NCBI GenBank assembly: GCA_964485455.1
Contig: CAZAJU010000005.1
Span: forward strand, 1-38,710
DNA length: 38,710 bases
Direction of reading: 5' to 3'
From: Tissierella_B sp964485455
Lineage (GTDB): Bacteria; Bacillota; Clostridia; Tissierellales; Tissierellaceae
Part shown: piece after piece, positions 5,669 to 14,241 of the stretch
How the letters are laid out: every line of letters begins with the position of its first letter
Position numbering within the stretch: position 1 is the first letter of the stretch
The notes under the pieces: generated by a model
What the model was told of the DNA's origin: nothing
The model's database searches: none
Seen by the model: only the letters and a program-made list of their open reading frames with translations
Made by a program: the position numbers and the translations under genes

Positions 5669-6364
5669 GTGAGTCTTAAATTAATCGATTTGTCACAGGA
5701 AATATATGAAGGTATGACAATATTTCCAATTCACCAAAAAACATTTATAATGACAAACCAAACCCATGAACAAAGCATGAAGGATACAGGTAGTAAAACC
5801 CTAGGATTTTCTGCAAGGAATCTAATCATAAGCGAGCATGCAGGTACTCATTCAGATGGGGTTTGGGAGTACAACCCAAATGGTCCTACTATAGATAAAA
5901 TGCCTTTGGAATACTTTTGGGGAAGTGCAATATGCTTAGATGTAAGTCATATTAGGTATCCTTCTTACATAGAGATTAGTGATCTAGAGCAAGCTCTAAA
6001 GCATTCAGGTCAAGAAATAAGAAAAGGCGAAATTGTCCTTTTATATACAGGACACCATGATAGAAACTTCGGAACTGATTTGTTCCAAAAGGAATACTCC
6101 GGACTAAGTTATGATGCTGCTAAATGGCTTGCAGACCAGGGAGTTGTAAATATAGGAGTAGACGCTCCTGCAATAGACTTGACTCCTGATGATATTGATT
6201 TTTCTGCACACCTTGTATGCGGAGAGTATAATATAACTAATACCGAAAACCTATGTAATCTAAAAGAGCTGATTAATAAACGATTTTTATACCTAGGACT
6301 TCCCTTAAAAATCAGAGAAGGTACAGGTTCTCCTATTAGAGCTGTAGCACTTCTTGAAGAATAA
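5669..6364 (+). CDS. Cyclase-family metal-dependent hydrolase (kynurenine formamidase / isatin hydrolase type)
   Basis: The frame is open from an ATG at 5633, but AGAGGAGG (5654-5661) lies 7 nt before the GTG at 5669-5671, so I start there; 231 aa. The family motif HxGTHxD is present as HAGTHSD at residues 57-63, which binds divalent metal. Known members hydrolyse formyl-kynurenine or open the lactam ring of isatin. The gene is transcribed away from the shell operon, with a shared control region, and ends at a bidirectional terminator. In an anaerobic purine route a lactam-opening enzyme could act on 4-imidazolone to give formiminoglycine; this substrate is inference. Cyclic amide or formamide substrates in general remain possible. 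Confidence 0.88.
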   Translation: MSLKLIDLSQEIYEGMTIFPIHQKTFIMTNQTHEQSMKDTGSKTLGFSARNLIISEHAGTHSDGVWEYNPNGPTIDKMPLEYFWGSAICLDVSHIRYPSYIEISDLEQALKHSGQEIRKGEIVLLYTGHHDRNFGTDLFQKEYSGLSYDAAKWLADQGVVNIGVDAPAIDLTPDDIDFSAHLVCGEYNITNTENLCNLKELINKRFLYLGLPLKIREGTGSPIRAVALLEE

Positions 6365-6405
6365 TCCACGAATAATACTGAATAGTGAACAACAAAAATA
6401 TAAAT

Positions 6406-6446
6406 GAGGAGAACCACTCCAAAAGCTGGAGAGTCTCCTCTTTTAT
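6406..6446. terminator. Bidirectional terminator between the cyclase and pucR-type genes
   Basis: GAGGAGA (6406-6412) pairs with TCTCCTC (6434-6440), with an inner CTCC/GGAG pairing, followed by TTTTAT on the plus strand and preceded by an AT-rich stretch. It lies exactly between two convergent genes. Confidence 0.8.
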
Positions 6447-6450
6447 ATTC

Positions 6451-8124
6451 CTACTTACCTAAAATCTCTTTAATCTTCAATGCAATCTCTAAATTCAAGC
6501 GATGATGTGGATCATCTAAATTCATTCCAGTTATCTCATTTATTCTGCTTATTCGATATAGAACTGTATTGTAATGTGTAAATAAGTCTTTGGATATCTT
6601 GGTTAAATTTCCATTATTTCTAAAATAGGATTCCAAGGTAGGAATTAAATCCGTAGTCTTTTTATTGTCATAGTCAACAAGGTCTTTAAGCGTACTATTG
6701 TAGAAGTCCTCTAACTCTTCATTTAAATAATCTTGACATAGGATTTTATATATTCCCAATTCATCATAAGTTACTATTTCATTAGATGTAATAGTTTTTC
6801 CTATTCGAACTGTTCTTACTGCATCTAGGAAGCTCCGATATACATTTTCCAAATTTTTATACACCCGACCAACACCTACCTTTAGGTCAAGATGCCTGTA
6901 TTTACTATAGAATGCCTCCTTAAGCCTTTCATTAAAATTCTTAATCTTTTTGTTTATATTTTTTGCATCTGGAAAACCAAGAAGTATTTGTATCCCATTT
7001 AATTTCGTGGATACTATTCCCTCTAAATCATAATAACTTATAAGTTCTTCGATAGACTTAACAAAGATATTAACATAGTCTCCATAGCCATCGAACTCTA
7101 AATCCATATCTGTAAATTCCTGATCTTTAAACTTAATGCTCATAACCTCTATAAGATAGTAGTCTTCCTCCTTAAGATTAAAATACCTAGCTCTATCCAA
7201 AGCCTTAAGTTTACGCTTTGCATCAGTAGAAATCAAGTCCTCAAAGAAATCAGATCGATACCTTAATTCAACTTCTTGAACAGAAAGATTTTGAAGTATC
7301 GAAAGGGCAATAGTAGTAGAAGCACTCTCTATTATGGCAAGGTCAAATCCACCTAAAGGCATATTTGTAGACCAAGAGAATATATGCCCATGAACCTGAT
7401 CCTTGAGAGAAATAGGCATTATCATTCTATCTACATATTTTCCTCCTACCAGTACCTTATCCTCATTTAACTTCTTGAGCCTTTCCTTAGAACTATTTGA
7501 TTCATAGAATACCTTTATCTCATTTTGAAACTCTTTTATTATTGAATCACTTACATCCCCATATTTTCCAATTACTTCATTTGAAAATGAGAGGCATAAT
7601 ACTACAGGATTCTTGATGTTCTCTTGAATTATAGTAAGGACCTCGTTAAAACCCTTACCCTCTAACATAACATTCATTAGCTGTTCATGCACATTCTCAA
7701 TCCTCTCAAGAAGAGAGGCTTGTTTGTTAAATATCTCCCTAATTGCAATCATCATGATATCTGATAAGGGTATTTCATGATGTATATCTACAATAGGAAA
7801 ATTCAGCTTGTTAGCATATTCTATAACCTCTTGATCCATATTTTCAATATATGGAGATATTTTAATACCTATGCCTGCAAGATCATTATCAACACAAACC
7901 TTAATCATTTCCTTTTGTTCTTTGATGCTCTTGCTCTTAAAGAAATAGGCTGTTGTTAGTAGAAACTCTCCTTCTGCAATCCATTCCAGTATATCTGGAT
8001 CAGCCATAATATTTACTCTTGAAATAGTATTTCTAATACCTCTAAAGCCCGCAATAAGGGTGCAATTTTTCATTATGTCGAGCTTCAGCATGTCTTCAAC
8101 GCTAATACCATTTTGCCTAGCCAT
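6451..8124 (-). CDS. PucR-family transcriptional regulator
   Basis: This 557-aa protein has the PucR/CdaR architecture. An N-terminal PucR domain (about residues 1-125, with MLKLDIMKNCTLIAGF and a conserved ADPDILEWI stretch) senses a ligand. A central GGDEF-like region follows, and a C-terminal helix-turn-helix lies at about 496-557 (TLESYFRNNGNLTKISKDLF, then HYNTVLYRI). PucR of Bacillus controls purine catabolism genes. It is encoded 10 bp after the guanine deaminase gene, whose stop codon lies next to its GGAGG ribosome site, so the two are coexpressed. This supports a purine theme for the shell operon. Candidate operators are at 5380-5395 and 5589-5603. Confidence 0.92.
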   Translation of the reverse strand: MARQNGISVEDMLKLDIMKNCTLIAGFRGIRNTISRVNIMADPDILEWIAEGEFLLTTAYFFKSKSIKEQKEMIKVCVDNDLAGIGIKISPYIENMDQEVIEYANKLNFPIVDIHHEIPLSDIMMIAIREIFNKQASLLERIENVHEQLMNVMLEGKGFNEVLTIIQENIKNPVVLCLSFSNEVIGKYGDVSDSIIKEFQNEIKVFYESNSSKERLKKLNEDKVLVGGKYVDRMIMPISLKDQVHGHIFSWSTNMPLGGFDLAIIESASTTIALSILQNLSVQEVELRYRSDFFEDLISTDAKRKLKALDRARYFNLKEEDYYLIEVMSIKFKDQEFTDMDLEFDGYGDYVNIFVKSIEELISYYDLEGIVSTKLNGIQILLGFPDAKNINKKIKNFNERLKEAFYSKYRHLDLKVGVGRVYKNLENVYRSFLDAVRTVRIGKTITSNEIVTYDELGIYKILCQDYLNEELEDFYNSTLKDLVDYDNKKTTDLIPTLESYFRNNGNLTKISKDLFTHYNTVLYRISRINEITGMNLDDPHHRLNLEIALKIKEILGK

Positions 8125-8134
8125 TTTTACCTCC

Positions 8135-9409
8135 TTATTTTGGTTTCTCTATTTCTATACCTTTTACAAATCGATGAATAATATTTTCACTATTACCTAT
8201 ATAGAGATACTTTTGAAGTTTTTCTTCTACAGTTAACGATTTCCCGACCATTAAATCATCTATATCAACCACAAGGGCATCAAATTCGTATCCCTTTTCA
8301 AAACTACCAACCTTTCCAAAGAAGCTTCCTCCGCCTTTAGTCATCAGATAAAAGGCTTCTGATGTGGATAGTGGCTTCAAAGCTTTATCGCTTAATAACC
8401 AGTTCATCTTGGATTGATGAATTGCACCAATCATCACATCCGGCATTCTTAGAGTGTGGCCTCCAGAAATATCTGAGCCTAGACCTACATTTACTCCCTT
8501 ATCAAGAAACTTTCTTACAGGCATCATGCCACTGGAAAGATTGAAATTTGAATGAGGACAATGAGCAGCATATACTCCATTCTTTGCCATCAAATCTATT
8601 TCATCATCTATATTGTAAACACAGTGAGCCATAATGGTCCTCTTCTGACCAAATAGACCAAAATCATTATACACTCCTGAATAGCTAGTGGAATCAGGAT
8701 ATAGCTCTTTAATCCACTTTACTTCAGATGTATTTTCATTGAGATGAGACTGTATTGGTGCATCATATTCAACTGCAAGTCTTGCTAATTCTTGAAGCAA
8801 CTTGTCTGTACAAGTTGGTAAAAATCTTGGAGTGATAATAGGCTGTACAAGAGAGGATTTATGTCCATACTCTTTTAGCAGCTCTTCTGTTTCGGCTATA
8901 GAGCGTTCTGTAGATTCATTAAGCAAGTCAGAACTATTTCTATCCATATTTACCTTTCCTACATAGGCTCCTAGGCCAGATTCTATAAACATATCCATTA
9001 AAAGCTTAGTAGCATTAAGATGGACACTAGAATATACTGCACTTCGTGTGGTTCCTTCCTTCCATAAGTCTTTTATTAATTTTTTATACACAGCTCTTGA
9101 ATACTCTAAATCTGAATACTTTAACTCCTCAGGAAATGTATATGTATTAAGCCATGGAATAAGTTCTTTATCCATTCCTAGCCCTCTATTAGGGTATTGA
9201 GGAGCATGTAGGTGAATATCTGAAAATCCTGGGATTATCAATTTACCTGAATAATCCTTTAGATTGTAATCTTTGTATGAATTCTCTAAATTCTTTGTTA
9301 TATCAACTACTACTCCATCTTCCACAATGATATATGAATCCTCATGTATATCAAATTCATCTATTTTAGAAGTAAAGACTATATCCCCATGCAGAACTGT
9401 TTTTAACAT
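8135..9409 (-). CDS. guaD: Guanine deaminase (amidohydrolase superfamily)
   Basis: It converts guanine to xanthine and ammonia in the cytoplasm. The frame is open from 9451, but I start at the ATG at 9407-9409, preceded by GGGGAG, giving 424 aa and the normal family N-terminus. Zinc ligands are H66 and H68 in DIHLHAPQYP, H222 in QSHLNEN, H262 in MAHCV and D313 in GSDISGG. The APQY and WLNTYTFPEE segments are typical of guanine deaminases rather than cytosine or chlorohydrolase relatives. It is cotranscribed with the PucR-type regulator and would feed xanthine into the hydrolase pathway of the shell operon. Related SsnA-like aminohydrolases are a less likely reading. Confidence 0.88.
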   Translation of the reverse strand: MLKTVLHGDIVFTSKIDEFDIHEDSYIIVEDGVVVDITKNLENSYKDYNLKDYSGKLIIPGFSDIHLHAPQYPNRGLGMDKELIPWLNTYTFPEELKYSDLEYSRAVYKKLIKDLWKEGTTRSAVYSSVHLNATKLLMDMFIESGLGAYVGKVNMDRNSSDLLNESTERSIAETEELLKEYGHKSSLVQPIITPRFLPTCTDKLLQELARLAVEYDAPIQSHLNENTSEVKWIKELYPDSTSYSGVYNDFGLFGQKRTIMAHCVYNIDDEIDLMAKNGVYAAHCPHSNFNLSSGMMPVRKFLDKGVNVGLGSDISGGHTLRMPDVMIGAIHQSKMNWLLSDKALKPLSTSEAFYLMTKGGGSFFGKVGSFEKGYEFDALVVDIDDLMVGKSLTVEEKLQKYLYIGNSENIIHRFVKGIEIEKPK

Positions 9410-9510
9410 ACTACCTCTCCCCTTTATACAAAGTATATGAAAAGTATACAATCATTTGATTTAAATTATAAAGGTTTTTATATAATAATAATATATATAA
9501 TTTACACAAA

Positions 9511-11007
9511 TTAAGGTGTTTCCCATTGAAGTGATCTCTCTACAGCCCTTCTCCAACCCCTGTAAAGTCCATCCCGAATATCTTCTTCCATAGATGAATT
9601 GAATGTTTGCTCAATTTTCCATTTGTGTAAAATCTCCTGACGACTTTTCCAAAATCCAGTTGCAAGCCCTGCAAGATATGCAGCCCCAAGTGCTGTAGTT
9701 TCTATAATCCTAGGTCTTATTACATCTACACCTAGTATATCGGATTGAAATTGCATTAAAAAATTATTTTTTACTGCACCGCCATCCACACGGAGTCCCT
9801 CAAGGAGTATTCCAGAGTCTTCCTCCATGGCTTTTAGCACATCTCTAGTTTCATATGCTATAGCCTCTAAAGCGGCTCTAACTATATGCTCAGCCTTGGC
9901 CCCTCTAGTAAGTCCCACTATGGTACCTCTAGCATACATATCCCAAAAAGGTGCACCTATTCCTACAAATGCTGGAACCAGATATACCCCATTGGTATCT
10001 TTGACTCTACTTGCCATTTCCTCAGACTCTTCTGAAGTTCTTATAAGTCTTAATTCATCCCTTAGCCATTGTATAACTGCACCAGCAACAAATATGCTTC
10101 CTTCGAGGGCGTATTCAACCCTGCCATCTATACCCCAAGCAATTGTTGTTATAAGCCCATTTTTGGATTCTATAATTTTTTCTCCTGTATTCATAAGCAT
10201 AAAGCAACCAGTTCCATAAGTATTCTTAGCCATGCCAGGTGTAAAGCATGTTTGCCCAAATAAGGCTGCTTGTTGATCTCCGGCAATACCTGCTATGGGA
10301 ATTCTAGCTCCAAAATAGCTTTCGTCTGTATATCCATAAACCTCAGAAGAATTCTTCACATTAGGCAAGATAGATTTAGGAATATCTAATGCCTCAAGAA
10401 GTCTTTCATCCCACTTTAAGCTTCTTATATTGAAAATCATAGTTCTTGAAGCATTTGAATAATCTGTTGCATGAACTCTTCCTTTTGTCAAATTCCAAAT
10501 TATCCATGTATCTATGGTTCCAAATAACAAGTCTCCTCGTTCAGCTTCTTCTCTGGCTCCCTCTACATTATCCAATATCCATTTAATCTTAGTTCCTGAA
10601 AAGTAAGCATCTACTACTAATCCTGTATTTTTCTTTATATAATCCTCTAAGTTCTTTGCTTTTAGTTCATCACATATATTAGAGGTTCTTCTACATTGCC
10701 ATACTACAGCATTATATATAGGCTTTCCCGAGTTTTTATTCCAAATAACTGTAGTCTCTCTTTGATTTGTAATACCAATGGCTGCAATCTCATCTGGATG
10801 TATTCCGTTTCTTTCAATTACTTCCCTAGCTACTCCTACTTGGGTACCCCAGATTTCCATAGGATCATGCTCTACCCACCCTGCCTTGGGATATATTTGA
10901 TTAAACTCCTTTTGTGAAGTACCTACTATATCCCCAGAGTAGTTAAATAATATGGCTCTAGAACTAGTAGTTCCCTGATCTAGGGACAATATATATTTTT
11001 TATCCAT
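9511..11007 (-). CDS. glpK: Glycerol kinase
   Basis: It phosphorylates glycerol to sn-glycerol 3-phosphate with ATP. The ATG at 11005-11007 has GGAGG 7 nt upstream and gives 498 aa, the family length; an in-frame extension upstream is not needed. FGGY kinase motifs are present: the N-terminal phosphate loop LDQGTTSSRAI (residues 9-19), the central IAGDQQAALFGQ and YGTGCFML, and a C-terminal VDGGAVKNNFLMQFQ. It lies 101 bp upstream of the guanine deaminase on the same strand, with only AT-rich DNA between. No glpF or glpD is nearby, and a link to the purine locus is not evident. Confidence 0.96.
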   Translation of the reverse strand: MDKKYILSLDQGTTSSRAILFNYSGDIVGTSQKEFNQIYPKAGWVEHDPMEIWGTQVGVAREVIERNGIHPDEIAAIGITNQRETTVIWNKNSGKPIYNAVVWQCRRTSNICDELKAKNLEDYIKKNTGLVVDAYFSGTKIKWILDNVEGAREEAERGDLLFGTIDTWIIWNLTKGRVHATDYSNASRTMIFNIRSLKWDERLLEALDIPKSILPNVKNSSEVYGYTDESYFGARIPIAGIAGDQQAALFGQTCFTPGMAKNTYGTGCFMLMNTGEKIIESKNGLITTIAWGIDGRVEYALEGSIFVAGAVIQWLRDELRLIRTSEESEEMASRVKDTNGVYLVPAFVGIGAPFWDMYARGTIVGLTRGAKAEHIVRAALEAIAYETRDVLKAMEEDSGILLEGLRVDGGAVKNNFLMQFQSDILGVDVIRPRIIETTALGAAYLAGLATGFWKSRQEILHKWKIEQTFNSSMEEDIRDGLYRGWRRAVERSLQWETP

Positions 11008-11112
11008 ATTCCGCCCTCCAATCTTACCCTTTAATATTACCCAAATATATATAATTAACAACTGCCAACTTATATGATGGTAATAATATGTAACTTGTCC
11101 AACTATTGAGGG

Positions 11113-11141
11113 TTTAAATGGAAACTATAGAGTGTTATACT
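11113..11141 (+). promoter_or_regulatory. Candidate promoter for the CAP-domain gene
   Basis: -35 TTTAAA (11113-11118), 17-bp spacer, -10 TATACT (11136-11141), about 55 bp before the start codon. The -10 is good and the -35 weak. Confidence 0.4.
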
Positions 11142-11195
11142 GATAAAAGTTACAAAGGAGTTACAATAATTTATTTAAAAACAAGGAGGATAATA

Positions 11196-11927
11196 ATGTT
11201 GAAGAAAAGAATCGTCACTTACTTACTAGTAGCCTTAATGCTAGGTGCATCATCAATAGGCTATGCGGAAGAATATTATAGGGTATATAGAATTACTTAC
11301 AACTCAGGAAATTACAAGGTTGTTCAAGACAATCCTTGGAATACTTATATATACAACTACAGCCCTAGTACAAATGTAGTAACAACAACTACTAACCCAG
11401 TTCAACCTACGTATTCTATAGTGAATATTAAACCTGCTGAACCAACTGCTCCTGCTACACCAGTAGAAGCAGCTAAGCCAATTGAGCCAACAAATACTGT
11501 TGTTCAAACTCCGGCTCCTACTCCAGCTCCAGATTCTGTTCAAGGATTATCTCAGGAGGAAGCAGAAGTAGTTAGACTAGTAAATATTGAAAGACAAAAG
11601 GCGGGTTTAGCACCACTTAAAGCAAGCAGCCAGCTTTCAAATGTAGCTAGAATGAAGTCAAAGGATATGGCGGATAAAAACTATTTCAGCCATACATCAC
11701 CTACTTACGGTAGTCCTTTTGATATGATGAAGCAATTTGGAATTACTTATAGAACAGCTGGTGAGAATATTGCAAAGGGATATCTTTCTCCAACATCAGT
11801 AATGAATGGTTGGATGAATTCATCAGGTCATAAAGCAAATATTCTTAATTCATCATTTGGAACAATTGGTGTAGGCGCGTATAAAGTAGGAAGTACAATT
11901 TACTGGACACAAATGTTTACAAACTAG
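11196..11927 (+). CDS. Secreted CAP-domain (SCP/YkwD-like) protein
   Basis: The frame is open from 11118, but AAGGAGGA at 11183-11190 places the start at the ATG 11196, giving 243 aa. A Sec signal peptide (MLKKRIVTYLLVALMLGASS, cleavage near the GYA-EE junction, about residue 24) is followed by a Tyr/Asn-rich region and a Pro/Ala/Thr-rich linker (about residues 60-115). The CAP domain fills the last 125 residues, with NIERQKAGLAPL, YFSHTSPTYG, GENIAKGY and GHKANILN, which carry the conserved His and Glu of the CAP cavity. Proteins of this YkwD type are common in spore-formers and are exported; their biochemical activity is not settled. The gene has its own promoter and a strong terminator. 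Confidence 0.9.
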   Translation: MLKKRIVTYLLVALMLGASSIGYAEEYYRVYRITYNSGNYKVVQDNPWNTYIYNYSPSTNVVTTTTNPVQPTYSIVNIKPAEPTAPATPVEAAKPIEPTNTVVQTPAPTPAPDSVQGLSQEEAEVVRLVNIERQKAGLAPLKASSQLSNVARMKSKDMADKNYFSHTSPTYGSPFDMMKQFGITYRTAGENIAKGYLSPTSVMNGWMNSSGHKANILNSSFGTIGVGAYKVGSTIYWTQMFTN

Positions 11928-11932
11928 ATACT

Positions 11933-11985
11933 AAAAAAACATGAATATCTGTTGGACAATCTGCCAATAGATGTTCATGTTTTTA
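11933..11985. terminator. Bidirectional terminator
   Basis: AACATGAA (11938-11945) pairs with TTCATGTT (11974-11981), with further pairing ATCT/AGAT and TTGG/CCAA inside, flanked by a run of A on the left and T on the right. It serves the convergent CAP-domain and Nudix genes. Confidence 0.9.
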
Positions 11986-12596
11986 TTATTCTAAAATTTC
12001 CTTAGCTAAGTCTATAAAATGCTTTGTCATCCTTGCTGTAAATCCCCAGATTAAATATTCCTTATATTTGTAGAATAGCACAATATGCTTTCCTCTTCTA
12101 AAATTATAGTCTTTCCCATTAGGAAGAAGGGAATAGGGGAATTCTTCGTTGGCTACAGTCATTAAATCTAATTCATACCTTTCAGGCTCATTATTTAAAA
12201 AATATTCCAACGGAACTGTGAATAAATGGTCTACTTCATCTCCATTTGGACTGATATTATCCACATTTACTCCACTTACTATCCCAAGGAAGCAGTGGAT
12301 AGTAAAGTTAGAATAAGAAACCAAATAGTCTAATTCACCTATTACTTTTATATTATCCCTTTGGATTAATAGCTCTTCCATAGTTTCCCGTACAGCAGTT
12401 TCTTCAAAGGATTCCTCCATTTCTACCCGTCCGCCTGGAAAAGACACTTCACCCGGTTGTGATTTCAAGTATTTAGAACGTAATTCGAATATTATCTCCC
12501 ACTGCCCCTTATTTTCTATTAAGGGTATCAGCACTGAATACTTTCCTTCTGAATCCAAAGGCTTTGGAGTTCTGCTTTTTATTTTTTCTGATAAAT
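11986..12596 (-). CDS. Nudix hydrolase, CoA-pyrophosphatase (NudL/YeaB) type; 5' end lost in the N gap
   Basis: The Nudix box is readable as GGRVEMEESFEETAVRETMEE, preceded by LRSKYLKSQPGEVSFPGG, the UPF0035-type signature of CoA diphosphatases. These cleave CoA and acyl-CoA to 3',5'-ADP and phosphopantetheine. A TTG at 12556-12558 could be called a start. The frame stays open upstream, however, and encodes LSEKIKSRTPKP before it, which matches the family N-terminus (R-x-P followed by Leu), so I read that TTG as leucine. The true start lies in the N run. Visible length is 203 residues. Confidence 0.85.
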
Positions 12597-12696
12597 NNNN
12601 NNNNNNNNNNNNNNNNNNNNNNNNNNNNNNNNNNNNNNNNNNNNNNNNNNNNNNNNNNNNNNNNNNNNNNNNNNNNNNNNNNNNNNNNNNNNNNNN
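12597..12696. other. Assembly gap of exactly 100 Ns
   Basis: One hundred undetermined bases. The fixed round size suggests a scaffolding placeholder, so the real distance is unknown. It removes the start of the Nudix gene and the end of the patatin gene. Confidence 0.95.
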
Positions 12697-13628
12697 GAGC
12701 CTAATCTTGGAACTATATATTCAAGGAGTTCTCTTAGGTTAGGAATACCACGGGTTTTAATCAATTTTCTTAGACTATTATACTGAATAGAACTCAAGGA
12801 AGTTAAAAGATTAAATGCAAAATCCTCTCCTATAGGTTCAACATAATATTTTCTGCCTTTAAGACCTCTTATTGCTCTTAAAGCATCAAAATATCCTAGT
12901 TCAATATTCCTTTTAGCCTTTTCATTTTCAAATTCATAGATTTGTCCTATGTCATCGGAAGGGGTAATAACTATTGCCCCCAGTTCTGGGTCAATCTTTC
13001 TTGTAAGTCCTCGGGCATAAGTCCTTACCAGTATTAAATCCTTATATCCTTTCTTCTTCAACATCGTAAAAGGTAGATTATCATGAAAAGCCCCATCTAG
13101 AAATCTCTTACCCTTTAGTCTTTCTGACTTAAAAGCAGGTAGATATGAGGATGCAAGTAGATAATCCTTTATTTCTCCAATGGGTATATCATCTTTGAAA
13201 ATCTCTACAGACTTAAAATCTGTAAGATTTACTGTCACTAAACCAAAATCCATACCTGAGGCTCTTATTCTTTCCTCATCTATATATTTATTTAGAAGTT
13301 CCTTTAGAGGAGTGATATCAAAACCCCTATCGTTAATAACTATCTTTAATCTTTCAGCCAGAAGCCTTAGATCATTTCTATCTAGCTTCTTATTTTTAAG
13401 CTTTTCTATCTCTTCGTCATTAGCATCTATAACCATGGAATAGCTTATATCCTGCCATAGTTCAAGGGCTTTTTCAAAGTCACCTTGTACTATCATGGCG
13501 GCATTAATTGCACCTATAGATGTACCTGTTATTGCTCCTATCTCGAGGCCTTCCTCTATGATAGCTTTATAAGCTCCCATATGATAAGAGCCTTTAGCCC
13601 CTCCACCTTCTAAAACTAACCCATACAT
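12697..13628 (-). CDS. Patatin-like phospholipase, 3' end lost in the N gap
   Basis: This Ser-Asp dyad lipase/acyl hydrolase has all three signatures: the oxyanion loop GGGAKG in VLEGGGAKGSYHMG (about residues 6-18), the nucleophile elbow GTSIG in ITGTSIGAINAA, and the dyad Asp in DGAFHDNLP. The start ATG at 13626-13628 is preceded by AGGGGTG. About 310 residues are readable before the gap; any translation through the Ns is meaningless. It is likely a cytoplasmic or membrane-associated esterase of unknown substrate. Confidence 0.88.
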
Positions 13629-13649
13629 AATAACACCCCTTAATAAATC

Positions 13650-13676
13650 AGCCATTAAAGATTATCTCTAATGGCT
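13650..13676 (-). terminator. Weak hairpin after mscL
   Basis: AGCCATTA (13650-13657) pairs with TAATGGCT (13669-13676). On the minus strand it is followed by GATTTATTAA, a poor U-tract, so it may only attenuate read-through from mscL into the patatin gene. Confidence 0.4.
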
Positions 13677-13683
13677 TAAAAAC

Positions 13684-14121
13684 TTACTTTAATTCAGATG
13701 TACAATGAGGACATCTCGTTGCTCCTAATGGTATATCAGTAAAGCAATATGGACATGTTTTTGTGGTGATTTCCACAGGTGCTGGTTTTTCTACTTTCTT
13801 AAGTCTGTTAATCCATTTTACAGCTAAAAAGATAGCAAAGGCAATGATCAAAAAGTCCACAATATTTTGTATAAAAAGTCCATAATTTAGTGTTGGTGCC
13901 GCAGCTTCCTGTGCTGCAGCTAAAGAAGCATACTCCTTGCCATCCAGTGCAATAAAATAACTAGAAAATTCCATTCCACCTACTAGGGTTCCTACCAATG
14001 GCATGATAATATCATTAACAAAGGATGTAACGATTTTACCAAAAGCTCCCCCAATAACAACACCGACTGCCAAGTCGATTACGTTTCCCTTAATGGCAAA
14101 CTCCTTAAATTCCTTTAACAT
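13684..14121 (-). CDS. mscL: Large-conductance mechanosensitive channel with C-terminal zinc ribbon
   Basis: This homopentameric membrane channel releases solutes on osmotic downshock. Residues 1-110 are a standard MscL: N-terminal MLKEFKEFAIKGNVIDLAVG, TM1 (about 15-45, GVVIGGAFGKIVTSFVNDII), a periplasm-side loop and TM2 (about 80-105). Instead of the usual short cytoplasmic helix the protein ends in a rubredoxin-like zinc ribbon with C123-x2-C126 and C137-x2-C140. GGGAGG precedes the ATG. Total length is 145 aa against roughly 130-140 for the family. Confidence 0.96.
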   Translation of the reverse strand: MLKEFKEFAIKGNVIDLAVGVVIGGAFGKIVTSFVNDIIMPLVGTLVGGMEFSSYFIALDGKEYASLAAAQEAAAPTLNYGLFIQNIVDFLIIAFAIFLAVKWINRLKKVEKPAPVEITTKTCPYCFTDIPLGATRCPHCTSELK

Positions 14122-14183
14122 ATTACTCCCTCCCTTTAGTATGACTTATACCCACTTATCTAAGAATAATATATAACTTAAAT

Positions 14184-14212
14184 TTAATATATATGTTAAG
14201 CTATGATATAAT
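14184..14212 (+). promoter_or_regulatory. Promoter for the dCMP deaminase gene
   Basis: -35 TTAATA (14184-14189), 17-bp spacer, -10 TATAAT (14207-14212), 29 bp before the start codon. The -10 is perfect and the spacing optimal. Confidence 0.6.
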
Positions 14213-14241
14213 ATTTGAAGAAAAATATTTAGGAGGTTTCT

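Noticed and set aside
9452..9510. Short inverted repeat GTATA/TATAC and AT-rich -10-like boxes between glpK and guaD
   Set aside because: The arms are only 5 bp in very AT-rich DNA and no -35 matches at the right distance, so I do not call a promoter or operator.
12579..13655. A patatin frame running through the N gap to 12579
   Set aside because: Codons across Ns are undefined and the residues after the gap lie in the Nudix gene; the patatin gene is simply truncated at 12697.
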